From Roseateles oligotrophus (GTDB lineage Bacteria; Pseudomonadota; Gammaproteobacteria; Burkholderiales; Burkholderiaceae_C): a DNA stretch of 64,000 bases. Both the position numbers and the translations under genes were made by a program. The notes beneath the pieces were generated by a model, which was given only the letters and a program-made list of their open reading frames with translations, was not told where the DNA came from and did not search any database. The stretch covers positions 868,001 to 932,000 of the forward strand of contig NZ_JACHLP010000001.1 of assembly GCF_014204525.1 (NCBI RefSeq). Direction: 5' to 3'. How positions within the stretch are numbered: position 1 is the first letter of the stretch; every line of letters begins with the position of its first letter. Shown in pieces: positions 1 through 10,300 of the stretch.

Positions 1-1
1 G

Positions 2-1234
2 GCCTCGCTGGCACGCGGCTTCTCGGGCGTGCGCCCCGAGGTCGTGCAAAGCCTGCTGGACGTGTTCAACGCCGGCCTGATCCCCTACGTGCCCGCCCAA
101 GGTTCGGTCGGCGCCTCGGGCGATCTGGCCCCGCTGGCCCATATGACCCTGGCCCTGCTGGGCGAGGGCGAGATGCTGGTCGATGGCCAGCGCAAGCCCG
201 CCCTGGCCGAGCTGCAGAAGCACGGCATCGCCCCGCTGGTGCTGCAGGCCAAGGAAGGCCTGGCCCTGATCAACGGCACGCAAACCTCCACCGCCCTGGC
301 GCTGGAAGGCCTGCTGCGCTTCGAGACCGTCTACGCCGGGGCCATCGTCAGCGGCGCGCTGAGCCTGGACGCGGCGCGCGGCAGCGACGGCCCCTTTGAT
401 GCCCGCATCCACGCCGTGCGCGGCCAGCCCGGCCAGATCGAGGCGGCCGCCGCCTACCGCCAGCTGCTGGCCGGCAGCGCCATCCGCCAATCCCATGCCG
501 AGGGCGACGACCGCGTGCAAGACCCCTACTGCCTGCGCTGCCAGCCGCAGGTGATGGGCGCCTGCCTGGACCAGGCCCGTTATGTGCGCGAGGTGCTCTT
601 GCGCGAGGCCAATGCCGTCACCGACAACCCGCTGGTGTTTGCCGGTGAGGACGGCAAGAACGCCATGGTTTCGGGCGGCAACTTCCACGCCGAGCCGGTG
701 GCCCTTGCCGCCGACGCCCTGGCCGTGGCCATCGCCGAGGTGGGTGCGATTGCCGAGCGCCGCATCGCCATGCTGATCGACACCAGCGTCTCGCGCCTGC
801 CGCCCTTCCTGACCGAGAACGCCGGCCTCAACTCCGGCTTCATGATCGCCCACGTCACCGCCGCCGCCCTGGCCAGCGAGAACAAGAGCCTGGCCCACCC
901 CGCCAGCGTGGACAGCCTGCCCACCAGCGCCAACCAGGAAGACCATGTCTCCATGGCCACCTTCGGCGCGCGCCGTCTGGGCCCCATGCTGGACAACACC
1001 AGCCACATCATCGGCATCGAGCTGCTGGCCGCCGCGCAAGGCATCGAATTCCTGCGCCCCCTGGCCAGCTCGGCCGCGCTGGAGGAGGTGCACGCCCTGG
1101 TCCGCAAGAGCTGCCCGCCCATGCCCAGCGACCACTATCTGGCGCCGGACATCGAGCATGCCTTCGAGCTGGTGGGCAGCGGCCAGCTGGCCCAGCTGCT
1201 GGACCGCGACACCGGCCTGGTGGTGCTGCCCTGA
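2..1234 (+). CDS. hutH: Histidine ammonia-lyase, 3' part (5' end outside window)
   Basis: Deaminates L-histidine to trans-urocanate, the first step of histidine degradation in the cytoplasm. The frame is open from base 2, so about 100 N-terminal residues of the usual ~510 are missing. The Ala-Ser-Gly triad that cyclises to the MIO cofactor is visible in [14 protein letters not shown]. The family signatures [16 protein letters not shown] and [15 protein letters not shown] follow, which favour HutH over tyrosine or phenylalanine ammonia-lyase. The C-terminus looks complete and is followed 50 bp later by an intrinsic terminator, so this is probably the last gene of its transcript. No other hut gene is visible here. 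Confidence 0.93.
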   Translation, partial: ASLARGFSGVRPEVVQSLLDVFNAGLIPYVPAQGSVGASGDLAPLAHMTLALLGEGEMLVDGQRKPALAELQKHGIAPLVLQAKEGLALINGTQTSTALALEGLLRFETVYAGAIVSGALSLDAARGSDGPFDARIHAVRGQPGQIEAAAAYRQLLAGSAIRQSHAEGDDRVQDPYCLRCQPQVMGACLDQARYVREVLLREANAVTDNPLVFAGEDGKNAMVSGGNFHAEPVALAADALAVAIAEVGAIAERRIAMLIDTSVSRLPPFLTENAGLNSGFMIAHVTAAALASENKSLAHPASVDSLPTSANQEDHVSMATFGARRLGPMLDNTSHIIGIELLAAAQGIEFLRPLASSAALEEVHALVRKSCPPMPSDHYLAPDIEHAFELVGSGQLAQLLDRDTGLVVLP

Positions 1235-1284
1235 GGCCCTGAGGCTTTAAACCCGGAAGATCAGACGGCCTGAACAGGCCGGCG

Positions 1285-1324
1285 GGCGGCGTCGGACTTG
1301 CTCCGACGCCGCCTTTGTCGTTTT
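1285..1324 (+). terminator. Rho-independent terminator of hutH
   Basis: A perfect 12-bp stem (1285-1296 with 1302-1313, GGCGGCGTCGGA) with a 5-nt loop is followed by a T-rich tract (TTTGTCGTTTT). It lies 50 bp after the hutH stop codon. Confidence 0.88.
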
Positions 1325-1487
1325 GGGGCCACGCCGCGGCGCGTCCGGGCCTCAAACTCATGCAGGCTCAAGCCCTGCCCTCCCCACAGACGGGGATGAA
1401 AGCCTGAACGCCGGCGAGCTCGGTCGGGCATAAGATGCCTGCCAGACAACATCCAAACCAAACGCAGGGTCGGGTCACAATAATAAG

Positions 1488-1590
1488 TAGGACTACGCAA
1501 AGCCGGTGCAGCAAGGCAGAGCGCCGAAGACGGTACACCTGGTACGGCGAGGCGCTCGAACGCAGCTGCGGCGGTTTTGCGTAAGTCCTG
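1488..1590. repeat. MITE-like palindromic element, 103 bp
   Basis: The ends are imperfect inverted repeats: TAGGACTACGCAAA on the left, and CAGGACTTACGCAAAA when the right end is read on the other strand. Similarity continues inward through CCG..GCAGC and GAGCGCC/GGCGCTC, so most of the element can fold into one long hairpin. It is flanked by the direct repeat ATAAG (1483-1487 and 1591-1595), a likely 5-bp target-site duplication. It encodes nothing and ends 28 bp before the next gene. The rest of this 384-bp gap (1325-1482) holds nothing I recognise. Confidence 0.7.
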
Positions 1591-1618
1591 ATAAGAAGCA
1601 AAGCGGAAACCTGATTCC

Positions 1619-2704
1619 ATGAGATTCCTGATCGCCCTCCTCTGCGGAATGTTCTGCCAACAGGTTGTGGCGCTGTCGGTGACCTTCATCAATCCGGGGC
1701 GCTCGGACGAAGCCTATTGGGTCACCGCCGGCAAGGCCGCGCAGGCCGCAGCCAATAGCTTGGGGATGAAATTCGAGCAGATCTATGCCGAGCGCGACCC
1801 TCTGCGTGTGCTGGAAATCGCCCGCGGCCTGGCCGCCCGCCCCAAGGAGAGCCGGCCCGATTACGCCCTGCTGACCAATGACAAGCAGACCCTGCTCAGC
1901 ACCGTGCGGATTCTGGAGCGGGCCGGCATCAAGTCTTTTGCCGCCTTCAGCGGCCTGACGGATGAGGAGCGAGCCCAGTTCGGTGAACCCCGCAGCGGCG
2001 TCAGCGGCCTGATCGGCTCGCTCGAACCGCAGGGCCGCGATGCCGGCTACCTGACCGCGCAAGCCCTGATCAAGCAAGGCCGGCGCCTGCGCCTGCAGGC
2101 GCCGGATGGCAAGCTGCATCTGCTGGCCCTGGCCGGCGACCGCTCCACCCCCGCCTCGCTGCAGCGCAATCTGGGCCTGCAGCAGGCCCTGGCCGAGCAG
2201 CCCGATGTGGTGCTGGACCAGCAGGTCTATGCCGACTGGCGGCGCGACAAGGCCGGCGAGCAGATGAGCTGGCTGCTGCGCCGCCACCCCCAGGCCCGAC
2301 TGCTCTGGGCCGCCAGCGATCAAATGGCTTTCGGCGCGCTGGAGGTGCTGGAACTTGCCCGCCTCACGCCCGGCCGCGATGCGCTGGTCTCGGCCATCAA
2401 CACCTCCCCCGAAGCCATGCAGGCCTTGCTCGGCGGGCGGCTCAGCGCCCTGGCCGGTGGCCATTTCATGTGCGGAGCCTGGGGCCTGGTGATGCTGTAC
2501 GACTACCACCACGGCCGCGACTTCGCCGACCAGGGGCTGGAACTCAGCAAGCCCATGTTCATACTCTTTGACAAAAACCTGGCCGAGCGCTACCTGGCGC
2601 GCTTCGGTAACGAGGGCCGGGCCATCGACTTCCGCAGCTACAGCCGCGTGCTGAATCCCGCCCGCCGCCACTACGAGTTCGACTTCGAAGCCCTGCTCAA
2701 ATGA
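1619..2704 (+). CDS. ABC-type sugar-binding-like periplasmic protein (sensor partner)
   Basis: A 361-residue type-1 periplasmic binding protein. A signal peptide covers about residues 1-18 (hydrophobic core FLIALLCGMF), followed at once by the first beta strand VTFINPGRSDEAYW. The body has two alternating lobes typical of the sugar-binding/LuxP-like group, for example LLWAASDQMAFGALEVL near residues 223-240. No permease or ATPase gene is adjacent. Its stop overlaps the start of the downstream diguanylate cyclase by four bases (ATGA). I infer that it is not a transport component but the ligand-sensing subunit of that enzyme, much as LuxP serves LuxQ. The ligand cannot be predicted. No strong Shine-Dalgarno site is visible upstream. 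Confidence 0.82.
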   Translation: MRFLIALLCGMFCQQVVALSVTFINPGRSDEAYWVTAGKAAQAAANSLGMKFEQIYAERDPLRVLEIARGLAARPKESRPDYALLTNDKQTLLSTVRILERAGIKSFAAFSGLTDEERAQFGEPRSGVSGLIGSLEPQGRDAGYLTAQALIKQGRRLRLQAPDGKLHLLALAGDRSTPASLQRNLGLQQALAEQPDVVLDQQVYADWRRDKAGEQMSWLLRRHPQARLLWAASDQMAFGALEVLELARLTPGRDALVSAINTSPEAMQALLGGRLSALAGGHFMCGAWGLVMLYDYHHGRDFADQGLELSKPMFILFDKNLAERYLARFGNEGRAIDFRSYSRVLNPARRHYEFDFEALLK

Positions 2705-4585
2705 ACTGGCTGCACGAACCCCTGGGCACCACCCTGCCCCCAGCCGCCAGCGGGCCGGACGGTGGCCTGCCGCCCCAGCCCACGCCCGACCCCCGGCCGC
2801 TGCGCTCGCTGGCGGAAAGCCTGACGCGCCGCATCGTCTGGCTTTGCGTGGGCGTCACGCTGATGGTGGCGGGCGCCCGCCTGCTGCTGGTCTACAAGCA
2901 GGAGCGCCAGGCCTTCGAAGCCGCCGTCAGCAATGTCAGCCAGACCCATCTGCCCCTGCTGGCCAATAGCTTGTGGGATATCGAACCCCTGGCCATCCAG
3001 CATCTGCTGCAGGACATCGCCCGCGCGCCGCAGATCCAGGCCGTGCGCCTGAACGTCAGCACCGGCCAGTTCTTCCAGGCCGGCGAGGCCTTGAGCAAGG
3101 CCGAGCGCAACGGCGGGCAAGGCGATATCAATCTGGAAGTGCCAGGCCCCAAGGGCGGCAAGTCCCTGGGCCAGCTGAGCCTGGACTTCAACCAGGGCTA
3201 TCTGCGCCAGCAACTGCTGCACACCTTTGCCCAGGTCGGCCTGATCGGCCTGCTGGCCACGCTGGGCCTGGGCGCACTGACCCTGCGCATCCTGCGCCGC
3301 GAGCTGCATCAGCCCTTGCAGGAGCTGGCCCACTTCGCCGGCACCCTGGCCCCCGGCAAGGCCACACCGGCGCTGGAGCTGGCCCGCCCGTCGCGCCCGC
3401 AGCGCGACGAGCTGGATGTGGTGGTGGAAGGCTTTCGCACCCTGCAGGCCGAGATCCAGCACTATGTCGACGAACGCCAGCGCCGCGCCGAACAGCTGGA
3501 GCAGGCCGTGGCCCGCCGCACCACCGAGCTGCACGAGGTGACGCGTTACCTCGAGACCATGTCACGCCGCTCCAGCCGCTTCCTCAATCTGGCGGTGGAC
3601 GAGTATCCCGGCATGATCCGCGCCACCTTGCGCGACATCTCCAGCCACTCCGGCGACTGCAGCCTGGCCATCGCCGAGCAGCCGCTGGGCGCGCCCCAGG
3701 CCAGCTGCCGCCTCGTCTGGCTGGCGCCGCGCGACAGCGTGGCCGGCGTGGCCCTGGACCAGCCCCTGCTGGCCGATCTGATCGGCCCCTTGCCGCGCGG
3801 CTGGATCGTGCTGCGCTTCGAATGCCTGGCCGACGCCGAACCGCAGCGCGCCATCGCCATGCAGCGTCACGGCATCCAGGCCATGGTCTGCTGCGCCTTC
3901 ACCGGCAGCGCGGGCACCCAACTCCTGCTGGCCATGTCCTCCAGGCCCGAAAAATGGGTGTTCCGCGACGACCGCATGGCCAAGATGTCGGCCGAGATGC
4001 TGTTCAACATCATGCGCCACTGGCAGGACCAGCAAGCCCTGCAGCGCCTGCACCAGGAGCTGGAGCAGCGCTCCAACACCGACTCCCTGACCGGCCTGGC
4101 CAATCGCCGCTGGTTCGACGAGGTCAAGCTGGAAGAAACCCGCCGGGCCATGCGCACCAGCACCTCGCTGGCGGTGGTGACCATCGATGTGGACTTCTTC
4201 AAAAGCTATAACGACACCTACGGCCATGCCCAGGGCGACCAATGCCTGGTGGCCGTCAGCCGCATGATCCAGCAGACCTTCAACCGCGCCGGCGAACTGC
4301 CGGCCCGGGTCGGCGGCGAGGAGTTCACCGTGCTGGTGCCCGAGCACGATCTGGCCCAGGCCCTGGGCCAGGCCGAGCCTGCGCCAATGCGTGGCCGATC
4401 TGGCCATCCCGCATCTGGGCTCACCGCTGCAGCGAGTCAGCATCAGCGCCGGTGTGGCCTGCGTGCGGCCCGACCGCTTCGAGGCCGGCACCAGCCCCGA
4501 GCACTTCATCGCCGAAGCCCTGGAAGCGGCCGACGGCGCGCTCTACCGCGCCAAGCGCAGCGGGCGGGATCGGGTGTCGGACTGA
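2701..4585 (+). pseudogene. Membrane diguanylate cyclase (GGDEF), interrupted by a one-base frameshift
   Basis: A membrane-anchored cyclic-di-GMP synthase. TM1 lies near residues 45-65 and is followed by a periplasmic region. TM2 lies near 180-200 and leads into a HAMP-like and coiled-coil linker, a cytoplasmic middle domain and the GGDEF domain. The active-site motif GGEEF is intact at residues 538-542. Near base 4378, in GAGCCTGCG, there is one base too many. In the starting frame the protein runs on as low-quality sequence to 4593. In the +1 frame the true C-terminus resumes (LRQCVADLAIPHLG, then SISAGVA and ALYRAKRSGRD) and stops at 4585. The start overlaps the binding-protein gene by 4 bp. 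This is either a real inactivation or a sequencing error. The next gene, clsB, converges on it and ends 1 bp away. Confidence 0.85.
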
Positions 4586-4586
4586 G

Positions 4587-5903
4587 TCAGTAACGGCCTG
4601 TTGCGCCGGCCACGCGCAGATAAACATAAGCCCCCCAGGCCACCAGCGCCCGGCGCAGCATGCCGGCCAGGCCGCTGCCGCCCAGCGTCTTCAGCTCCAC
4701 CTGGCGCGACACGGCCAGGGCGGCGGCGAACTGCGTGGCCACGGTCTGCGCGAACGGGGCGTCACGCACGATCACATTGGCCTCCAGATTGAGCAGCAGG
4801 GAGAGTGGGTCGATATTGGAGCTGCCCACCGTGGCCCAGGCCTGGTCCACCACGCCGACCTTGGCGTGCAGATAGGCGGGGGTGTATTCGAAGATCTGCA
4901 CCCCATGGCCCAGCAGCTCGGCATACAGGGCTTGCGCGGCCAGGCCGGCGATGCGGTAGTCCAGCTTGCCCTGCAGCAGCAGGCGCACCGTCACGCCGCG
5001 CCGGGCGGCGTCGCGCAGGGCGCGGCGAAAGGCCTGGCCGGGGTAGAAATAAGGCGTGACCAGATCGACCTGCTGCCGGGCCCCGCGTATGGCCTCGATA
5101 TAGGCCCGCTCGATGGTGCGGCGCTGGCGCAGATTGTCACGCAGCACAAAGGCGGCGCAGACCGGCGGCTGCGGCGACTCGGGCTCGGCCGAGCGCCGCC
5201 AAAGGCTGGCGCCGCGCGGCATGCGCAGGCGCTGGGCCAGGCGGCGCAGCCGCGCCACCGGCTCCGGGCTGCGTACCAGGGCGCGCAATTCCTCGCCAAA
5301 ATCGCGGCCCAGCCAGGCCCGCGTCCAGACCGCCCGGGCGGCCTGGGCCACGCCCTGCACGATGGGGCCGCGCAGACCGACGGCAAAGTCCAGGCGCGGC
5401 TGATCGGTCGGGCCCTTGTTGATGTCGATGCGGTCGTCGACGATATTGATGCCGCCCACAAAGCCTTGCAGGCCGTCGATGACGCAGAGCTTTTGGTGCA
5501 GGCGTCGCAGCTGGCCGGGCTGCAGCCAGCGCCACCAGCGATCGATGGGGCGGAACACCGCCAGGGCCACCTGCGAGCCGGCAAAAGCCTGGCGCAGCCA
5601 GGGCAGACTGGCCTTGGAACCGAAGCCGTCCACCACCACCCGCACCCGCACACCGCGCGCGGCCGCGGCCAGCAAGGCCTGGGCCAGCTCGCGGCCGGCC
5701 ACATCGTCGTTGAAGATATAGGTGGCCAGCCAGACCTCGTGCAAGGCATGCCGGATGGCCTCGTTCTGCAGCGGGAACAGCTCATCGCCGCCGCGCAGCA
5801 GGCGGACCTCGTTGCCGCCCTGGTAGCTGGCGCCATGCGGCGCATGCCAGCTCGCCAAGGCCTCGGCCTCGGACAGCTCGGCAGCCGCTTGCGCCTGGCT
5901 CAC
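4587..5903 (-). CDS. clsB: Cardiolipin synthase B-type phospholipase D family protein
   Basis: A 438-residue two-domain phospholipase D-family enzyme expected to make cardiolipin at the inner membrane from phosphatidylglycerol and a second phospholipid. Both HKD motifs are present: HQKLCVID (H136, K138, D143) and HAKVGVVD (H346, K348, D353), each followed by a GxxN/SSN turn (GGIN, GSSN). No N-terminal membrane segment is seen, as in ClsB rather than ClsA. A short hydrophobic stretch occurs at the C-terminus. The GTG start overlaps the stop of the upstream EEP-family gene by four bases, so the two are co-transcribed. ClsB next to an endonuclease/exonuclease/phosphatase protein is also seen in E. 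coli (ybhP-clsB). Confidence 0.9.
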   Translation of the reverse strand: MSQAQAAAELSEAEALASWHAPHGASYQGGNEVRLLRGGDELFPLQNEAIRHALHEVWLATYIFNDDVAGRELAQALLAAAARGVRVRVVVDGFGSKASLPWLRQAFAGSQVALAVFRPIDRWWRWLQPGQLRRLHQKLCVIDGLQGFVGGINIVDDRIDINKGPTDQPRLDFAVGLRGPIVQGVAQAARAVWTRAWLGRDFGEELRALVRSPEPVARLRRLAQRLRMPRGASLWRRSAEPESPQPPVCAAFVLRDNLRQRRTIERAYIEAIRGARQQVDLVTPYFYPGQAFRRALRDAARRGVTVRLLLQGKLDYRIAGLAAQALYAELLGHGVQIFEYTPAYLHAKVGVVDQAWATVGSSNIDPLSLLLNLEANVIVRDAPFAQTVATQFAAALAVSRQVELKTLGGSGLAGMLRRALVAWGAYVYLRVAGATGRY

Positions 5904-6727
5904 GGCGACTCCAGCGCCAGCTCGGCCAGCAGGGGCAGGTGGTCGGACATGCGGGCCCAGGCCGGGCCCTTGGGCACCTGCAGATTCACGCAGCGCAGGC
6001 CGCGGATATAGATCCGGTCCAGCGAAAAAAACGGCATGCGCGAGGGAAAGGTGGCCAGGCGCGAGCGCCCGTCCGGCAGGCAGGCGCGGGCCAGGCCATG
6101 GGCGCGCATGGGCGCATCCAGGCGCTCGCCCCAGTCATTGAAGTCGCCCGCCACCACCAGCAAGGCCTCAGGCGGCACATGCTTGTGTACATACTCGACC
6201 AGGCGCTGCACCTGGCGCAGGCGGCCGCTGTGCATCAGACCCAGATGGGCCACCACGGTGTGCAACTCGCGGCCCTGCCACAGCACGGGCACATGCAAGA
6301 GGCCGCGCTGCTCGAAGCGGTGGTCGGACACATCGTGATGCCCCACATCACCCAGCGGCCAGCGCGAGAGCAAGGCATTGCCATGCTCACCATGCTTGGT
6401 GACGGCATTGGTTCGATAGGCCACCTCGTAGCCATCGGGTGCCAGGAACTCGGCCTGGCCTTGCTCGGGCCAGCCAAACCAGGTGCGCTGGAACTGCTGG
6501 GCTTCGCGATGGTGGAACTGCCTGACCTCTTGCAAGAACACCAGATCGGCCTTCAGCGCATCCACGCCCTGGCTGAGGTTGTGGATCTCCAGGCGCTTTT
6601 GCGGCCCCAGGCCGCGCACCCCCTTGTGGATGTTGTAGGTGGCCACCCGCAGATGCGGCGTGGGTTCAGGACCTGCGGGGCTGGCACTATTGCTCAGCGC
6701 GGCACTCAGGGCGGGACTGCTGCTCAT
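5900..6727 (-). CDS. Endonuclease/exonuclease/phosphatase family protein (YbhP-like)
   Basis: A metal-dependent phosphodiesterase of the EEP fold. Conserved blocks in order: RVATYNIHKG (metal-binding Asn), DLVFLQEV (catalytic Glu), VVAHLGL, VAGDFNDW, LDRIYI and SDHLPLLAEL (final Asp-His pair). I chose the ATG at 6727. The frame stays open upstream to a GTG at 6811, but that would overlap nudB and adds residues unlike the family. The product is about 275 residues with no clear signal peptide. Its stop overlaps the clsB start (GTGA). By analogy with ybhP-clsB a role in phospholipid turnover is likely, but the substrate is not known from sequence. Confidence 0.86.
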   Translation of the reverse strand: MSSSPALSAALSNSASPAGPEPTPHLRVATYNIHKGVRGLGPQKRLEIHNLSQGVDALKADLVFLQEVRQFHHREAQQFQRTWFGWPEQGQAEFLAPDGYEVAYRTNAVTKHGEHGNALLSRWPLGDVGHHDVSDHRFEQRGLLHVPVLWQGRELHTVVAHLGLMHSGRLRQVQRLVEYVHKHVPPEALLVVAGDFNDWGERLDAPMRAHGLARACLPDGRSRLATFPSRMPFFSLDRIYIRGLRCVNLQVPKGPAWARMSDHLPLLAELALESP

Positions 6728-6744
6728 AGCGGAATCAAATGGGT

Positions 6745-7239
6745 TCAGGAGAGTGCCGGCACAAAGCGCGGCAGCTGCAGGATGGCCTCGGCATTGGAGG
6801 GCGAGAAGCACAGGTCCGCCGCCTCGCGCCAGGGCAGCCAGCGGTATTGCAGATGTTCGCGCGGCGCCAGGCGCACCGGCGTGCCGGCCGGCACGGTGAG
6901 GCCGAACACATGCTCGGTGTTGTGCGTCACGCCGGGGGCATAACGATGCCGCCAGACGGGGTAGATTTCATAATGGTTGGCCAAGCCCCAGTCGCGCAAG
7001 GCCGCGCCCGGCAGGCTGGCCAGGGCAATGCCGGTTTCCTCCTGCACTTCGCGCTCGGCGGTCCAGGGCAGGGCCTCGTCCGGGCTGTCCTTGGAGCCGG
7101 TCACGCTCTGCCAGAAACCCGGCCGGTCGGCCCGCTCCAGCATCAGGACCTGCAACGCCGGCGTATGGATGAGCACCAGCACGGATTCGGGGATTTTGTA
7201 GCTGGCCGGCGGGGCATCTTGATCGGTTCTGGCACTCAT
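6745..7239 (-). CDS. nudB: Dihydroneopterin triphosphate diphosphatase (Nudix)
   Basis: A Nudix hydrolase expected to remove pyrophosphate from 7,8-dihydroneopterin triphosphate in folate synthesis. The Nudix box is GSKDSPDEALPWTAEREV followed by QEETGI. The core REVQEETGI is canonical, while the Gly-to-Glu spacing is one residue longer than the textbook box, as I recall for this family. FWQSVTGS just before the box is typical of NudB. I chose the ATG at 7239; a TTG two codons upstream is less likely. It is first in a minus-strand group with the EEP gene (17-bp gap) and clsB, and divergent from the histidine kinase gene. Confidence 0.85.
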   Translation of the reverse strand: MSARTDQDAPPASYKIPESVLVLIHTPALQVLMLERADRPGFWQSVTGSKDSPDEALPWTAEREVQEETGIALASLPGAALRDWGLANHYEIYPVWRHRYAPGVTHNTEHVFGLTVPAGTPVRLAPREHLQYRWLPWREAADLCFSPSNAEAILQLPRFVPALS

Positions 7240-7397
7240 GCGCAAAGCATAGCGCCACTTGCCGGCCTCGGCACCCGCCGGGCCCGCTGCGGCTGCGGAT
7301 GGCGCAATTCACCTCGCGGCCCATCCGCAACAAGCCCCCTCCCTAGCGGCGGACTTACGCGGTATCCTGAGCGCCAAGCCAAGGCCCCCAAGAGTAC

Positions 7398-10300
7398 ATG
7401 AAACTGCTGCCCCGTATCGTCGTCAGCATCATCCTGCCGATTCTGGTGACGGCGGCTTCCACCCTCTATCTGGCCATTCATTTGCTGCAGAACTCGCTCA
7501 GCGAGGAGGTGGAAGAGCGGGCCCGCGCCACCCTCAAGCAAAGCGTGGCACGCCTCAGCCTGGGGCTGGAGGATGCGCTGGACACCCTGCGCATCCTGTC
7601 GCGCAGCGAAAGCCTGGCCGGCCCCCAGGCGCAGCCGCGCCTTGATGCCATGCAGCGCTGGCGCGGCAGCACCGAACGCTTTGAGAACTTCTTTTTCTTC
7701 GACACGCAAGCGCGCATAGCGGACGGCGCCAAGCTGCCCGCCCCCGCCCTGCAGGGCCAGCTCCAGCCCCTGCTCAAGCAGCAAGGGCCCAGTTACTCAA
7801 GCCCGGTGTTCAGCGAGGACACGGGCGAACTGGTGATGCTGGTGATGAACCCGGTCTACGCCGGCCAGGGCGCCCAAGTGGGCAGCCTGGCCGGCAGCGT
7901 GAAGCTGCTGCCCTTGCTCTCCTTTGCCATCGGCAATACCACCCAGCGCGACGCCCACCTGATGGTGCTGGACCAGGCCGGCCGCCTGCTGGCCGGCGGC
8001 CTGGGTGAGACCGACAAAACAGCAGAGGCCTTGCAAACCCCCGGCCCCGCCAACGCACCGCAGGCCTCGGCCTTGATCCAGGCCCTGGGCCCGGCCGAGC
8101 TGGCGATGCCCAAGATGGCACGCATCGTGATTGACGATGTAGCCTGGCGGGCCTTGCAGCTGCGCGTGCCCGAGCTGGAGTGGCGGGTGATTTACGCCCT
8201 GCCCGAGCGCAGCCTGTTTGCCCGCGCCCTGGAGCAGCAGCGCCTGGGCCTGCTGGCCCTGCTGGCCTGCACCCTGCTGGCCCTGGCCGGCGCGGCCGTG
8301 ACGCGCCGCGTGGTGCTGCGGCCGCTGCACCAGCTGCGCCAGGCCCATGCGGCCCTGCAAGCCGGGCAGAAAGAGGCGCGCGCGCCGGTGGTGGGCAATG
8401 ACGAGATCAGCGAGCTGGCGCGCTCCTTCAACCATATGGCGCAGTCGCTGGCGGAGACCGAGGCGCGTTTTCGCCTGATGTTCGAGCTCTTCCCTCATCC
8501 GGTCAGCCTGGTCCGGATCGCGGACGGGCACTATCTGGACATCAACCCCGCCTTCGAACACCTGGTGGGCGTGGATCGGCTGCAGGCCCGCCGGCAAGGC
8601 CCGCTGGACTTCCACCTGGCCGGCTCCCAGCCCGACCTGCAGACCCAGTACGATTTGCTGCTGCGGACCGGCCGCGTCGACGGGCATAGCTGCCAGATCC
8701 AGAACGCCCAGGGCGAAACGCGCTGGCTGCTGTTTTCCTCGCGCCTGATCGAGCTGGAGGAAGAGCGGCTGGCGCTCTCGGTGGCCACCGACATCACCGC
8801 GCTCAAGCAGGTTGAGCGCCAGCTGCAGCAAAGCGAGCAGAGCTTCACCGCCTTGTTTGATTCGGCCCCCTTGCCGATGGCGCGCTCACCGCTGAGCAAT
8901 CAGCTCAACGTGACCTACTGGAACAAGGCCTGGTACGACAGCTTCGGCTATGCCCCGGGCAGCTGCGATGGCCGCGGCGGCCTGCTGTTCGATTTCTGGG
9001 AAGACCCGCAAGCCCGCAGCCTCTTGATCGCCGACCTGGTGCGCGAACAGGCGGTGGTGGGCCGGGAGGCCTTGCTGCGCCATGCCGATGGCTCGGTGAG
9101 AATCTGCGAGGTCTCGGGCCGCCATCTCGATGTACAGGGCGAGCGCATCATACTGACCAGTTATCTGGACGTCACCGAAAGCCGCCTCGCCGAACGCGCG
9201 CTGCGCGACAGCGAGCAGCGCTTCCGCCAGCTCTTTGAGAACGCGCCGGTGGCCTTGATGCATGCCGCCGAGGATGGGCGCATCCTGGCCCTCAACCAGC
9301 AATGGGTGGAGCTGCTGGGCTACACCCTGGACGACATCCCCGCGGCCAGCGACTGGTGGCGGCAGGCCTACCCCGACCCCGAGGCGCGCCGCGCGGCCCG
9401 CCAGCTCTGGCAGGAACGCATCGCGGCCGCCCGCCTGAGCGACGGCAAGATCGTCACGCTCAAGATGCTGCCGCTGGCCAAGGACGGCCGACCGCTCACC
9501 GCCATCGTCGGGGGCGTCTGGGTGGGCGACAGCCTGCTGCTGAGCTTCTTCGACGTGAGCGAGAACGAGCGGGCCGCCGCCGCCGTGCGCCTGAGCCGCC
9601 AGCAGCTGCTGGCCAATCTGGAGAACACCCCGGCCGTCTCGGTGCAGTGGTATGACGAGCAGGGCCGGGCGCTGTACTGGAATCCCGCCTCGCACACCCT
9701 GTTCGGCTTCAGCAGCGAGGAAATGCTGGGCCGCAGCCTGGAGGAAGTGGGCTTGCTGAATGCTCGGGAGGCTGAGGATTTTCTGGGCCATCTGGCCCGG
9801 ATACGCGCGAGCGGCCAGGCCGTCGGCCCGCTGGAGCTGGAGCTGCGCCACCGCGACGGCAGCTCCTTATGGGTGATGGCGACCCTGTTCCCCATGCCCC
9901 TGCCCGAGGGCCGCATGGGCTTTGTCTGCATGGATGTGGACATCAGCCACCGCAAGCAGGTGGAGGCCCAGCTGGGCGAGCTGAACGCCCAGCTGGAGCT
10001 GCGGGTGGCCGCCCGCACCCAGGAACTGGCCCGACGCAACGAGGAGCTGGACCAGGCCCTGCACCATCTGCAACACACCCAGGGCGAGCTGGTGCGGGCG
10101 GAAAAACTCGCCTCGCTGGGCCGCCTGGTGGCCGGTGTGGCCCATGAGCTGAACACGCCGATCGGCAATGCGCTGCTGATGGCCAGCACCTTGAGCGACA
10201 AGCAACAGCAGTTCGAAACCGGCCTGCAGACGGGCCTGCGGCGCAGCACGCTGAACGACTTTCTGGCCACCTTGCGCGAGGCCAGCAGCATGCTGGACGC

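Noticed and set aside
4242-6011. 589-residue open frame spanning the cyclase end and clsB
   Set aside because: Crosses two genes on different strands and has low-complexity composition. The real continuation of the cyclase is the short +1 frame ending at 4585.
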